Assembly (NCBI GenBank): GCA_947247005.1
Contig: OX365951.1
Location: 34,678,899-34,742,898, forward strand
Length of the DNA stretch: 64,000 nt
Direction of reading: 5' to 3'
Origin: Spisula solida
Lineage: Eukaryota > Mollusca > Bivalvia > Venerida > Mactridae
Under the pieces are notes generated by a model that was given only the letters and a program-made list of their open reading frames with translations, did no database searches and was not told the DNA's origin. Of the stretch, positions 1 to 12,400 are shown piece after piece. A program made the position numbers and the translations under genes. Positions within the stretch are counted from its first letter, which is position 1. Each line of letters opens with the position of its first letter.

Positions 1-1736
1 TCACAATAAACAGGTTAATCAGGATGAAAAGTAGAGAGTTTTGGTATATAGAATTATAGAAACAGGACGGAATGGTTGAACGGAATGTACTGTGGGAATT
101 GATTCTCCACTGAATTCTTAATAATAAGTATATTGGTCTTGATTTAAGACACAAAACGTCTGTAATATCAGAACAGGATAATAACACATCAGACAGGGAA
201 GGCGCACTCCAAAACTCCAAAGGCACAAACAGCAACACACACAATAAGAAAAATCAAGCAGTCCTACTTCCATACATCAAGCGTGTAAGCAAGTGTTATA
301 ACACAGGTAATTTGAATTTCCCTGTAAAGACGAATTGAAATCAATTATAATCTAGAAATTCTCTGTCTCCAAATAAGGTTCAATGTTTCTGATAGTTTTT
401 GTCACCACGCATTTTTATGTTGCTCAATTCGCCAACAAAATATGTTCCACAAATCTGAAACTGTATAATTGTGTTTACCGATATGCTAAACTCAACTTCT
501 ACATGTATACGCAGTGCTCCCTTGCCTTGCCGCTGTGTTTAGTAATATCAAAGCATTGTAACGGAGTTTGGCTGCTTTTGTGCTAAACCAGCAGCGGATA
601 TCAGTACCCAATGTACGGATCAATTAGTTCAGAGGATTCTGCTTTAAATTATGAATGGATGAATGTAAGTAGTGTTGACCGAACTTCGTTGAAGTGGTAA
701 TGCTGTCTAAAGTCGTAACTTAAGAATGTGTAGGGCTATTAAACATAAAGAACGCCAAAACATAGCAGAACAATACTAACAACTTATTTGCACCAGCAGG
801 TATAGGACTGGAATCAACTAGTAACGACCTGGAAACCTTTAAATTATTCACGTCTACTTGTCTTGAAATTATAACCAGACAAGTGATTCATGTTATTTCA
901 AGAACTAGACCACTTGACGCAGAACTACTTTAATCTATTGTATAATCCAGTATAACATTAAACACCACTGTGTTTACATCTAGACAATACTGGTAACCCA
1001 CTGATGTTTTACATCTTGGTTTAAAGAATGAATAAAAATCATATAAATCACAATGTTATCACTTTAATATACACATGTTATCGAGTTCAGAGTAATTCAA
1101 GCTCAGCAGTTGGTTAAGCTATAATATGTTTACTTTAATGCTAAGCAATATATATTGATTAAAACAATACTTAACTGGATCATCAGGACCATCATTAGGA
1201 CTTTCAGGAGGCCTAGAGTGTATCATTAATTATTATAATTACCTTACAAAACGGTTGACGTGCAGGTTGTACACTTCTAATTTAAGCCCATCCAAGAACT
1301 GGAGATAACTAAAGATAATCAGTCTTTCGACCACTTCTATTCTTTCTACATACATAATTATGGTCGTTCTAATTGATTTGAATACGCGTTTCCCCGACGG
1401 GTTATCGCAGTTGACAGAACACTGGTTTGTCACCGAGCAGTATAATTTCGAATACAGGGACAGGGCACATGACATGGGTATCTACATGTATCTATTAGTC
1501 CTCCACATGTGGTGAACTTGTTGCGATAGGGCAAGTTAGTCGCCTATCAATTCCAGCAAATTGTGTTAGGTTTTCTCGTTTAGTTGTGTGTTGGGCATTG
1601 TGTCGTGTAATTGTGGACGATGTGCTCGGCTGTTTCAGTTCAGTGCTGTCTTCACATGTGCGATTCTTTACTATCCTTGTTTTAATTGTTCGGCGAATAT
1701 GACAAAGAAATATAGAGCTTATTTCAACATATCGTC

Positions 1737-1814
1737 GAATGACTGATACGGATAAACTAGGCACGGCCTTCTAAAGAATGACTGATACGGATAAACTAGG
1801 CATGGCCTTCTAAA
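1737..1814 (+). repeat. Two-copy 39-bp tandem duplication
   Basis: A 39-bp unit beginning 'gaatgactgatacggata' occurs at 1737 and again at 1776, with one base difference visible (cacggcc against catggcc). The segment is absent from A', which skips from the sequence near 1400 to that near 1640. The near identity of the two units suggests a recent local slippage event. Confidence 0.92.
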
Positions 1815-2147
1815 GACCGAGAATCAAATATGAAACATGGCACTTGGAATAAGTTTACTAGCACATAGCCGACTTAACTAACGGGGTGCCTAAATTTATA
1901 ATTATTATACACTGAAAGAAAATGAAAATCAATGAAGAAGTACTTATGGTTTAGTTTGAACATTTTCAGGTTCTGTAAAATCGACCTAATCGCAAACAGA
2001 CTAGATATAAGTTTTTAAAGGTGGCCCTGAGGGTTAGATGTTACGATAATCAGAATTTAATTAATGCAGTAAGCAACCATTAAAAGCCACTTCAGCTCTC
2101 GCCATGATACAAGTATTAAAGCTCTTTTATTGAAATTTCTTAAATAC

Positions 2148-2362
2148 TTTAAAATCATTGTTTTTCGAGGGAGTTGTTTTTTCGTTGATTTCTTTGTTTA
2201 GTTCGACCACGAAATCTAATGCCTACGATTTATCGAACTCCCAAATACATAACATCGTTGTACCCTTCCATGTTTTGCAATCCACGAATGTACGACTCCA
2301 CGAAGATGGAATTTTATCAAAACCCACAAAATGTAATACCTACAAAAATATGTGATTTTAAA
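2148..2362 (+). mobile_element. MITE-like dispersed repeat, copy 1
   Basis: This is one of six members in the window of a roughly 200-215 bp family (others at 8243, 16762, 30907, 47619 and 60615). The left end reads 'tttaaaatcattgtttttcg'. The right end, reverse complemented, reads 'tttaaaatcacatattttt', so the termini are imperfect inverted repeats. The internal motifs 'ttgcaatccacgaa' and 'tcaaaa.ccac.aaat' are shared by the members. It contains no transposase frame. The reading frame at 2158-2355 lies entirely inside it and is a by-product. The superfamily cannot be fixed from this copy alone. Better-preserved copies end in CTGTAAAAT/ATTTTACAG next to TA. Confidence 0.7.
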
Positions 2363-2984
2363 TTATTGTTTCATTGCACGTGATCGATCCATGATTAGAA
2401 TAACCACGTCACGTGTTTTATAAGCACTTGACCCGAATATTTAAATGCCAATATAATTCAACTATTTTATGAGCAATTTACGCTTCTTATCAAGAATAAT
2501 GGGTTTTATTATAAGGGAAATTAACAAATGTTGACACTGTGTGATTCTCATAAGTTTTATATAATCATAACAATATGAAGATTACATGAATGAGTGTACT
2601 AATGACCCAGTACGCCAACTTGTTAATGGTGTAATTATGAATGAAATTTAAGCTGAAACCTTGCTTGATTCAGTTATGGTTTTTATTGTAACCGCGTAAA
2701 CATTTCATGTAATTAGTTACATTTGCACACTATATTAATATCTAACATGACTCAAGTAGAAGCATAGCATGTAGCTCACCCGATACATGTTCTATAGTAG
2801 TATACCTAACTGATATAGTGTTATATACTGCCACCCAGCATATCCGGGTTCAGCACTCGACGTCGTAGTTGCTATGTTTAAATGCTTGCAACTACAGCCT
2901 TTGGGAACCAAGTATTGGCAGCATTAAGTGCCTGCTCCTAAATACAAACGGGCTTTCAATCCATTCAGTTGTTGCTGTCGCCGC

Positions 2985-3240
2985 TCTGGGTCTGATTAAC
3001 AATCGATGTTCTGGAAACACCCGAAGCCAGACCAAAGATGGACGAACCCTGGTGCCTGAACAACCCTCGAGGTTCTGCCAACAGCCGAGACCCCCCTGTC
3101 CAACATCAACACCGGGTCTTGACGAACAATCGAAGTTTTTGCATCTGGCGCCTGATAAACTATTGGTGTATTCGGAGCCTAACAGCAATTGAAGTATTCG
3201 GAGCGTGACCAAGGATTGATGGGCTGACAACAGTCGGATT
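2985..3240 (+). repeat. Degenerate short tandem motif (about 25-38 bp)
   Basis: A drifting motif of the form 'gcctga.caacaattgaagttctgg' recurs here, with variants near 2990, 3055, 3118, 3155 and 3177. A similar series sits in A' at about 17555-17710, so the array predates the A/A' duplication. The overlapping reading frames 2869-3192 (+) and 2892-3230 (-) run through this array in both directions. The frames show no known domain and are treated as repeat by-products. Confidence 0.4.
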
Positions 3241-3857
3241 ATGGCAATAATCAGGCGACTTTCGGCTAGATTTGTGTTCTAGGAACATCCAGTCATTCCA
3301 CAAAACTTTATGAGAAATTGAGAAATATACCAGACTGAGTTTATCATAACGTAATAATTACATCGTCAGTTCCCAACACAATACAAAAGAGACAAGAATA
3401 TTTACGATGAAAACAAGTCATCGATCATGATGTATCAAAAATGCAATGAAATGCTAGAAATATATAAACTTAATGCACCAAGGAGGCACTCGAAGAGCTG
3501 CTGACAAATTAATACGCAAGGTTTGCGAATATTGTATCAGAAATATCACGGACTCACATTCAGCACGCCTTATCTATCAATTTTATTGGACAATTAAAAT
3601 ATCACGTGACCTAATTCTATCCGAGTAGTAGAGACTCCAGTCTCCATTAGCAATGATGTATGGAATAAACAAGTATTTGATACAAGCATCAGAGCACTTC
3701 TCAGTCGTTGAAAATACAAAACAGCTTTACTTTATCCAAAGAATTCTAGGTGCACGAGTTTATAAAAAAAATCAAACTTGTTTAATCGAGTGCCATGATA
3801 AAAGGTAAGTGTATTATATCATGTCGGTAATGAATCAAGAAAGAATTAGTTGTGCAA

Positions 3858-4330
3858 TCTACGGAGCCTCCCTAATAGTGACTGCCTCACATAACCGAGC
3901 CTTTACACTGTAAAACAACGGAGACTTCATACCATAACGTAGCCTCCCTAAAATAACGGAAACTCCATAACATAACACATACTTCATAACATAAGGTAGC
4001 CTTGACAATGCAACAAAACGCAGCCTTCTTAACATAATTTAGCCTTTCTACCTACCATAACGGAAACTCTATGACTTAGCACATACTTCCTTACTTGCCG
4101 TAGCCTGCCTGACATAACGTAGCTTTTCTGACGTAACGAAGCCTTCCTGACATAACGCAGTCTTCCTACCACAACGGTGACTCCATAACATAACATCTAT
4201 TTTCTGACATAACATAGTCCCCCTACTGAACATAACATAACTTTTCTAACAAAACTGAGCTTCCATAAAGTGACATTGCCTCACTAACTAAAATGAGCCT
4301 GTCCAAACACAATATAACTTTCCTGACACA
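3858..4330 (+). repeat. Degenerate ~20-bp minisatellite 'taacataacggagcctcc'
   Basis: About twenty imperfect units of a motif near 'ctaacataacggagcctcc' follow one another, for example 'acataacgtagcttttctg' near 4110 and 'acataacgcagtcttccta' near 4150. A weaker extension with 'acacaacagagcc' lies at about 4440-4500. The corresponding array in A' is at 18301-18505, with scattered units to about 18790. Units differ heavily, so the array is old. No gene overlaps it. Confidence 0.65.
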
Positions 4331-4742
4331 ATATACATGTACCCACCTACAACTGTCTTTATTAATGATTACATCTACACCAGTTTAGTTTGTTTTGACA
4401 TACATGGGACCAATAGTAGGGCATATTATTCAGCATTCTAACACAACAGAGCCCGAATAGCATTAACGCAACAGAGTCTCTACTCGCACAACATATTCTC
4501 CAAAACTCAATCGGCGGTATCTAAACCCTAAGTATTCTGTAATATTATCATATTATACATTTAACTACTCGTATAAAGATATATCTCAATGTAAATACCC
4601 AATCGAAGTATATCAATTTTGTTAGATATCACAATTAATAAACGGTCCTAATCTCTAATTATCTTTATCGACTAATGAAAGAATGAAATTAATGATCAAA
4701 TAGATAGACGGTTAATTGCCTACATGTAATTAGGTGCGTGCC

Positions 4743-5299
4743 AATTGATATACGAGGTTGTGTCTTTCAGAAAATGTTCACTTTCAAAACAATTCTGACC
4801 GGCCAATGTAAAGTTGTCGCTCAGTTATTGGAGCTTTCAGAATGCCCCTCGTATATGTCTGCAGAAAGGCATGCAGTGTGTTTTATGTTTCAATTCCGTA
4901 TCATGCTTTTATAAATACCATTGTTTTAATTTACATGTTGTTATATGATATGCTGGCTCTTATGATGTCCCTTAAGCTTTATAGTGATTAATTATAAATT
5001 TAATTGATTAGCATTTTGATTTATACCTTCCTTTTATTGTAGATTCCATACATATCGGTTTCGCACATCCTTTCACTGAAACTCTTTTATGAAATTCCCC
5101 AATTATATATAAAATTATGATATTGTGGACGTCATATGGGCCAAATTGCCATTATGCTTTTTTCATTTTATGTACTAGTGTTCTTGTTCAACTGTTTATT
5201 GTTGAGGATCTCAGGAACGATTGCCATTAAATTCAATTGTCAAATGAGTTTCCTCGTAAAATAAAGTCTTTATTATTTATTTATTATTATTATTATAGT
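4743..5299 (+). mobile_element. Probable 5'-truncated non-LTR retrotransposon 3' end
   Basis: This segment is present in A and absent at the matching point of A' (near 18975), so it behaves as an insertion. Its last part contains 'ttgttgaggatctcagg' and 'tttcctcgtaaaataaagtc' and finishes in a short TTA/TTTA microsatellite at about 5271-5299. A reverse-orientation relative lies at about 24677-24820 in R1. A terminal '...cg(t/g)(a/g)aaataaag' followed by a simple repeat is typical of LINE 3' ends in molluscs. No reverse transcriptase sequence is present. The left boundary and family are uncertain, and a SINE tail is an alternative. Confidence 0.45.
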
Positions 5300-6605
5300 A
5301 CTTAATTTCTGGTTTTAGGTTTGATAGAGGATTTAATTTATTGGTACCTAATCGATTTGGAAATAATTATTACTTAATTCTACTAATATTTTACTAAATT
5401 TAACAAGCTCATCATTGGGATTTTGGCGAGGATGTGTTTTGAATACACTGCAAAGCAGCACAACTTCTTCAGGGCATCGCCAATCATCAAAAAGTACAGA
5501 CGCAGCGTACGGGACAGTGAATGGACATGCACACATGGTAAGACTTTCAACTGAGGTTAATTGGAATGCAAATATTGGAGACATTGACAAATGTATCCGA
5601 GGATAGTAATGTCGGATGTTTGATGTTGTTAATTTGAGTGAGTTTTTTAGTTTTACATACATGTTTATTTTGTATTGTTTAGAAAGGGGTGTTGTTTAAG
5701 GAACGGCTACATTGGAGAAGATATGGCTTATATTCATACTATGTTATTGCCATGTGAACAAAAACATTTCGGCGTGCATAGTCCTCATAGAAACATGAAC
5801 TGTCCGGTGATTCATCGGCGAGAATGTCACAGTCCCTGTTTGGTACTGATATTTTCAGGCCCTGAAATGGTCATTAAGCCTAAAATTTACACATTCGATA
5901 TAATGTTCCACTCAATACAAGCGTATGAGAGTCAAACGCTAATACACCGGGCTGTCATTGGTGCCAAGTGTTACATCCGACTAGACTTGCTACTCCCTGA
6001 TCTTGAGGTAAATATGCCGTAGACTTTAACTTTTTCATGAAACAAAGTTCAAACTGATTGAATTCTTTTAAGAAGCAAACATACAATAAAGCAGAAGCTA
6101 AGAAATCTTAGAGTACCATTGCCATACAGAGATAATGCTCTGTCGAGTGTTATACGGCAGATAATACAGGGTATGCATACAGTTGTCAATGGTTAATGCG
6201 AGATAAAATACAGCTGTATGTCAGAATCCTTACACAGACACCAGGCCGACTATACAAACAATTAACACGTGTTCTGTAGAGGCTATCAGAATGTGATGTA
6301 ATGGATTTTGAAACTTTCTAGCCAGACAAAAACAAGAAAGCTCGCTTTTTTTCTAAACAATGTTGAAACGTTTCGAGTGTTCTATTATTCGATCAAGTAT
6401 GGCTCACTGATGGGCCTTAATTGATTCTCAACATCTGCTGTCGCGACATGTTTCACATTTCCATTTAGAAGTCAACTTGAATGAATATTTGGTCTAAAGG
6501 GAAAGTGTTGGTCCTTTATTATGTTTCAGGTATTCGAATGTCATCATTCCGTATGTAGCACGGGTTCCGATGTATTAAAAACACACATGGGTCAAACAAG
6601 AATAA

Positions 6606-7320
6606 CAAGAGCCATGATCACATGGCCATCCCCCGCTGTATATGATTGCCACTAATGGGTGTTAAATAGAAACAGGACTAGATATAAAAAGAAGGAAAGC
6701 GATGTTAGGGAAACTAAATAAAGAGTTTATTAATGAAATGGAACCAGGCAGAGTTCAATAGAAGGGAAAACAATTTGGTTGATCACCCCCATCATTGCAT
6801 TTTGTCGAAAAAATGTGAGGACTATGCTGACAAAAATGTCTATAAAATCATCAAATTTAATTTAATTTTAAAATAAAATGATTTCCCATGTGCCTAATAG
6901 TTATATTAATAAAAACAAAATCAATAACACGCAGAAGATGCGATTTAAGATAGTTATGTTCATATATATTACCAACATAGTTGTAAAGATTCCTGAGTTT
7001 TTTCATTCTACAAAATATATAATGTCTAAATTCCTGAATAAAACTCCAATCAATGGGCATACATCACTATCATTACTCAAATATTTTCTTTATACTGTTA
7101 AGCACATACTTAGACCGAATAAAATACAGGTTTACCTTGAAATTGTCAAGATATAACATTTTGTATGACCCCACCCACCATATTTCATGCTTTAACAATG
7201 TATAAATTCCTATAATGTAAACAAAATATATTTTGAAAAAATAGTTTTCACCATAATTTTTATTATAACACTATAAATACATGATTTAGATACAAAATAT
7301 TACATAAACACTTTAAAAAA
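6606..7320. other. Non-coding stretch, no gene supported
   Basis: Homology to A' ends here. The stretch starts with 'aagagccatgatcacatggccatcccccgc', which resembles the start of common bivalve intergenic repeats and may be the left end of a composite element whose right end is the 'cgccttcggcggggg' at about 7880. The remainder is very AT-rich. The overlapping frames at 6857-7060 (-) and 6878-7156 (+) have low-complexity composition and no domain, and are left out as genes. Confidence 0.4.
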
Positions 7321-7360
7321 TGCTCCTAGTGGGGTTTGAACCCACGACCCTCAGGAATAT
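7321..7360 (-). pseudogene. tRNA-like 3' half (T-arm and acceptor strand)
   Basis: Read on the minus strand, the segment gives 'ggtcgtgggttcaaaccccac' followed by 'taggagca'. This is a well-formed T-arm with a pol III B-box (GGTTCAAACCC) and a 3' acceptor strand. No matching 5' half, D-arm or anticodon arm is found upstream on that strand (above 7360). It is therefore a truncated tRNA or the remnant of a tRNA-headed SINE, not a working tRNA gene. Confidence 0.5.
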
Positions 7361-7377
7361 GTCAAAATTATTTCAAA

Positions 7378-7893
7378 TTTAAACAAAGGGAGATAATTTC
7401 AAAACTGGGCCATAAAGAGTTATGGTTCTTGGTCATTGCACTTCTCCTAGTTGCTGTCTATTCACCTACCATTTTTTCAAGTCAATACCTCAACTAGTTT
7501 TAGAGTTATGCTCTGGACAAAAAATATTTTAAAATTAAAGAAGGGGAGATAATTTCAAACCTGGGCCATAAAGAGTTATGGTTATTGGCCACTGCATTTC
7601 TCCTAGTTGCGATATATTTACATACCAAGTTTCAAGTCAATACCTCAAACAGTTTAGGAGTTATGCTCCGGACAAGATATGGGACGGACGGACTCACTGA
7701 CTTGACGTTGTGGGGTTTTCTTTTGTTCTGTCTTTTGTTTGTAAAACCCCATAAGCAACATTTTGCACCCGTAAGCAACGGAATGTATAGAATCTAAATA
7801 TAGCCTAGTGTTCCACACTCCACAACGTCAAGTGGGCATGTACAGAAGGACGGACGCATACTATTACTATATCCCTTCGCCTTCGGCGGGGGT
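7378..7893 (+). repeat. Bivalve-type composite repeat with two ~155-bp internal units
   Basis: Two direct units start at about 7384 and 7540. Each contains 'gggagataatttcaaa', 'ctgggccataaagagttatgg', 'tctcctagttgc', 'tttcaagtcaatacctcaa' and 'gttatgctc(t/c)ggacaa'. They are followed by 'gggacggacgga' and, after an insertion, by 'aggacggacgcatactattactatatccc' and the terminal hairpin 'cgccttcggcggggg'. This order is a widespread pattern in bivalve intergenic DNA. It is interrupted by a small TIR element at 7700-7833. The reading frame 7585-7797 crosses that junction and is meaningless. Confidence 0.8.
7700..7833 (+). mobile_element. 134-bp MITE inserted in the 7378-7893 repeat
   Basis: The ends are perfect 14-bp inverted repeats, 'acttgacgttgtgg' and 'ccacaacgtcaagt'. 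A second nested inverted repeat, 'ggggtttt'/'aaaacccc', lies at 7712-7750. The host repeat resumes on the right with 'tgggcatgtacagaaggacgg', which is the expected continuation of its 'ggacgga' tract, so the element interrupts it. No clear target-site duplication is visible. It has no coding capacity. Confidence 0.65.
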
Positions 7894-8242
7894 AAAAAAT
7901 TAAAACGGTTTAATTGTTTAGCAGTCTTTAGCTATTAATGTGACCGAATGCATGTACTAATTTTACACAAATAAGACAAAGTGAGCACTCATAATATTAT
8001 TACGCCAACAACTTGTGATTACTGCGTACTTAAACTGTACAGCAACTGACTGCTTAATTCTGCAATTGTGTGCTCAATTAGTTGAAGAGTTGTTAGCAAG
8101 TAAGGTGTTTACATATGCATTAAATAAAGTGCTACACTTCAAGCAATAGAAGCCAATGATACATCTTTGATTATTTTCTTACCGTACTTCAGACAAGTTT
8201 AACGCCTACCCCTACATCTTTATCATAAACACTTGGTATACC
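7894..8242. other. Non-coding AT-rich stretch
   Basis: Nothing with a supported function is seen. There are no tandem units, no long ORF and no match to other parts of the window. Confidence 0.5.
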
Positions 8243-8457
8243 AATCATTATTTTTCGAGGGACTTGAATTTGCGTTGATTTCGTTCTGAAACTTAACCAC
8301 GAAATAAAATACCCACGATTAATCGACCTCTCAAATTAAGAACATAGGTTAACACTTATATGTTTTGTAATCCACGAATTTATGACTCCACGCAAATGCA
8401 TTTTTTATCAAAGGCCACGAAATTTAATACTAACGAAAATATGTGATTTTACAGTAT
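8243..8457 (+). mobile_element. MITE-like dispersed repeat, copy 2
   Basis: This is a second full-length member of the family at 2148-2362. It starts 'aatcattatttttcgagggac', contains 'tttgtaatccacgaatttatgactccacg' and ends 'atatgtgattttacagta'. It lies in single-copy DNA, so its insertion is independent of the A and R duplications. It has no coding capacity. Confidence 0.75.
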
Positions 8458-8999
8458 TATTTCTAATACTCTCTCAATAAAAGCACCTCAGTAGTCAAGT
8501 CAAGGAGATGAACTGACTGCCCCTTGTCGTTGCCGTGTTCGTATAGTAGACTTACAATGTATTTTTGTCAACACTTTATGTGACATTTGAGAGGGTCTCG
8601 TAAGGTCATAAACAAATAAATGTGAAACTCATTATAACTGCTATAAGTATCGTAAGGTATAGTGTTGCTATTTAAAGAAACGTTGGCGTTTCTTATAGCC
8701 GCTGACCTGAGTGTGCATAGTCGTATTGCAAGTCGCATTAGTGGGGCACCAACGCAAGAAGGAACCTGACAAATTAGGTTGGTCCTCCAACCCACTCATA
8801 CATGTCATGCTACAAAGACTCCATTGTCTCAATAGCTGTTACGTATAAAATATTTGTAAATAGAAAGGAAGCTGCAAACAGAAACGTACCTACAGACAAT
8901 TCATGTAACAACACTTGTTATTACCTAGCACTCTATATAACTAGTAATTCGTTATGTTTGACTGTTTCATGTCTTAATGTTTATTTTTAGATTCAGGTA
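8458..8999. other. Non-coding stretch, no gene supported
   Basis: Two short frames (8568-8795 on the minus strand, 8802-8990 on the plus strand) have no recognisable domain, signal peptide or conserved copy. The segment near 8950-8998 ('gactgtttcatgtc') leads into the hairpin at 9000 and shares wording with the hairpin at 9340, so it may be part of the same mobile element. Confidence 0.4.
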
Positions 9000-9083
9000 T
9001 GAAACAGTTCATTGCCAGGAGGGCAACAGTTTTGACTGTTACACCCCTGGATGAACTGTTACCTGCGCACTACGATGCGCAAT
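9000..9083. repeat. Hairpin (~28-bp arms) and adjacent palindrome
   Basis: The left arm 'gaaacagttcattgccagg..gcaacagt' pairs imperfectly with the right arm 'actgttac.cccctgg.atgaactgtta' around a 4-base loop. Immediately after it, 'tgcgca ctacga tgcgca' (about 9064-9081) is a second perfect 6-bp-arm palindrome. It contains 'cagttttgactgtta', also present in the hairpin at 9340-9490, which suggests a family relation. Confidence 0.75.
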
Positions 9084-9339
9084 ATAAATTCCTGCAAAAG
9101 CACCCTGCTAGATCTATAGCGTATTTTTAATATAACTCTTGAACAATATTTTGCCCCTTTTTGCTTTATTATATGCCGATTTTATTTGTTTGATAATAAA
9201 ATCATGGGATAATGACAGTCTTGAATTTATAACAAAACATATCCGCTATTAGTATGACAAAATGTCTTAGAAATATCTTTTTTGTTTGTTGTATAAGTCG
9301 AACTTTACTGTAGTTATATAGAGTATTAGGTAATAAAAC

Positions 9340-9490
9340 AGTTATTTCATGTCTGTTTTGGGTTAACAGTCAACACTATTGTCCCTCGGTATCGGGGAAG
9401 ACATCGGCCTCGTGCAACAGTTCAAACGTCTTCCCCGATACCTCGGGACAATAGTTTTGACTGTTAACCAAACAGACATAAAATAAGTGT
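9340..9490. repeat. Long near-perfect inverted repeat (~60-bp arms)
   Basis: The left arm (about 9340-9402) runs from 'ttatttcatgtctgtttt' to 'cggtatcggggaagac'. The right arm (about 9428-9490) runs from 'gtcttccccgatacc' to 'aaacagacataaaataa'. The arms pair with only a few mismatches or bulges across a loop of about 25 bases. The structure is likely a fold-back element or the terminal hairpin of a larger non-autonomous element that could include 8950-9083. No ORF is associated. Confidence 0.85.
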
Positions 9491-12400
9491 ATATTATCAC
9501 ATGGTACCGCAAAATTACTAGACTATATTTTCAGACGGTTATTTTATTACATGGTCAGTGAGCTGGCGATATGAATGGAAGCTATATTGACGACTTTTAT
9601 ATCATCCAGACACTATCCAAATGACTTTTCATCTATTTTCACTTCCAAAGATAACCACTAGATAACGTTGAATGGAACAAGTCGTTAGTTGTTACTAAGA
9701 ACGCAGTCTAGAAATAAATTATCGTACAGACGAGTGTCGTCCATTGTCTGCAATGTAATGGGGTAGTCACACTACAACGTGTAACAACGTGACAGTTAAT
9801 GCAGATGGCTGGACATACGCTGGAATACGCTTAGGGTGATCTAAAACAACAATATGATGCCGGGTTCGGACGTTTAATCTTCGGGTTAATAACCTTTGTT
9901 TAAACGGCATGGAATAGATAACTGGTTTCTTACTTGTCCTTAGCGTATACATAAAGTCAAAAACTTGTACATGCATTAGACATCGCGTACCCAGCGTATC
10001 TCACCGTATTTTATCCGCAACGTGACCTTCGTAAGTTAACGTACATATTGTAGACGGTATGTCGGTTCGCAGCAGCGTATTTCAGCTTGCTCGGCATACA
10101 TTGTGTTGTCATAGTGCGACTGGGCCATAACAAAAGTTATTGTGAAGTTTATAACCTGTGAATTGGCTGTTTTTTACTGATGCACATTTGAAAGCTAACA
10201 ACAGGATAACTGTCATGCTGGGAGCTATATATGCACAAACGTCTCTTTAAACATTTAATTGCAGGATATATTCCTTTTTAAAACCAATGTGCAACAAGTG
10301 AAATAGTTCCTGCGAGCAAATGATGTACCGACTTCATTTGACAGAAAATTGACAGGATCCTAAACCTTCTATCTGCATAATTCAATAGCTGATGTGTATA
10401 ATATTAAGCATGAAAATCTCAAAATTGTGAAAAAATAAGCGCGATAGGCAGGTAGCTTTCAAATTGGGAAAACTATATGCAAGATAATTTGACATACGAA
10501 ATTTATCAACAAATTGTTAAATAATTTCATGTATAACAAACCAATTTTCAAGACACATAATTGCATATTATGACTCCCTTGTTCCATATAATATTTATAT
10601 TCTTATAAATAAAACCTCGTATCAGTCCATTAAAGGTATTATCATAAGACATGTTTTCAGTGTTCAACAATATCAAAGATCATAAACCAATTCCGATAAT
10701 TCCATGACAATAGATTTTTAGAATTTTAAGTCTCTGAATAGACATTAATTAACACTGAATGGTAATTCTCCTTATATGACTCTGGAGACCAAAAGAAACT
10801 GTATATGTTGTTAATTTTATCAAGGGAAACAACCAGCACTTATTGTACCCGCTGATCCTGAAAATATTCGAAAAATAATTTACAGAGCGAAGCGCCGGGT
10901 ACGAATTGTGTTGAGTACGAAATAAAATATTCAGGACGAAGAACGAAAGTTATGAAACGTTAGCGAAGAATTTATCCAACGATTAAACGATCTAAACTCG
11001 TGTTTTATACTCATTTAAATCGAGTTGCGTGTATATTTTTATCGTAGGGACGGTTTTAAGGATAATTTTGTAGTTCTTTTAATTCTTTCTAAGAATTTCG
11101 ACTTGCCCGGGTCGACATACGTCAGCCATCTTTTTGCGTAAGATAACCTATTTTCGTTCAAGAAAAATTTGAAATCTTGTAACGACCGGTTTAGTCTGGT
11201 TCACGACATTCTTACAAAATGCATCTTTTTTGGATTTTTTTTTTGAAATCGTAAACCATCGAGAACAAGTCACGTGCCCCTCCATGGACTTTTTACTTAA
11301 GGCTATCCAATATACCTGCTCGCTCAAGCCCGGGTCACATTAAGCGAAGGTCAAACAGTTAAAAATAGAATTAATAAGAAATACACTACGCACTTAGAGA
11401 AACGCGAATAACATATCTATGTGTGTATCTACCCAGGTAGTTACCTGATCTACCGTACCATTGGTTACAAGTTTAACAGAAATGTAACTTTTTTTGCGGT
11501 ATCTTTTGTGATGAGTTTAGCATATACTGACCAATGGACGTGAATAAAATCGTTTCTTCTATATTTTTACAAACATTTCATTGGTTTTTAAAGTAGGTCA
11601 AATATCAAGCTAGACAGCTAACGCTGAAAAACTATTAGAGAGAGGAAGTTTGCCACCAATTTGATACTGCAAAACCAAAGATCATATAAAGGGTATTCTT
11701 TGGTAAAACAACACTTCTCCTACTTCAGATTATCTAGAAGGTGTGAAGTGGCTGTTCAGCTTTCTTATTGAGGAAGGAAATTTGTGAAGTATTGTTCCTG
11801 GTTTTAACTGTTAATTGATTTATACATGTGTCAATCTTCATTTGTATGTTATGTTTATTGTTACTACCTGACCACATTAGCTCCTTGAGTCCGGATGAGA
11901 GTCAGTTTAATGCGGTTAACTAATACCTGTACTTTACTTGCATACATTGTTAATACATATCATTTATATAATTAAATGTTCTCAATATTATATGTTCCCC
12001 AATTGTGCAATACTTTTGTTTTTGAAATAAATACACTGGTAATGAAGGTGATACACTGGGCAACAAAACACTTATCACAAACCATAACCCAGCCCAGGGT
12101 TATCCCAGCATGGGGGAACATTACCAGTCAAAGGATGTCATCCAAGATTTCATCCACGGTTCTTATCATACTGTATATTGTGGGGTCCCTGATTGTACTA
12201 TTCCTCTAGAAATATACAATTTATGCAGATCTCACAGAGCTTACGATGGGAGTTTATGCATTTCATGAAATTGAAAAAAAATATAAATGACTACTAGCTA
12301 GTATACATGCTTTAAATGGTACAGGAATAATATCACTGTAAAAAATAGCCTGTTTGATACCTTAACCTTATGATGGATAACATTATGAATAAGGTGTTGA

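Larger units (their letters stand above)
1..6605 (+). repeat. Block A, left copy of a large direct duplication
   Basis: The window opens inside a block that recurs at 15828-20008 in the same orientation. Matching anchors include the 'cacaataaacaggttaatcagg' start (2 and 15828), the 'ttgtataatccag' segment (about 938 and 16262), 'gcgtttccccgacgggtt' (about 1385 and 16713), 'gcaccaaggaggcactcgaa' (about 3475 and 17920) and the 'tacacagacaccaggccgac' segment (about 6231 and 19632). Block A is about 2.4 kb longer because it keeps segments absent from A', for example about 400-930 and 4743-5430. No gene is recognised. Small reading frames at 383-586, 2869-3192, 5348-5662 and 5675-6022 have no recognisable domain and are not conserved as frames in A'. 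The right boundary is approximate. Confidence 0.85.

Noticed and set aside
2840..2860. 'ccgggttcagcactc' as a pol III B-box (also near 17345)
   Set aside because: No A-box, stem pairing or SINE body could be found around it.
2869..3230. 107- and 112-codon frames on opposite strands
   Set aside because: Both cross a degenerate short repeat, have no domain, and are not preserved in A'.
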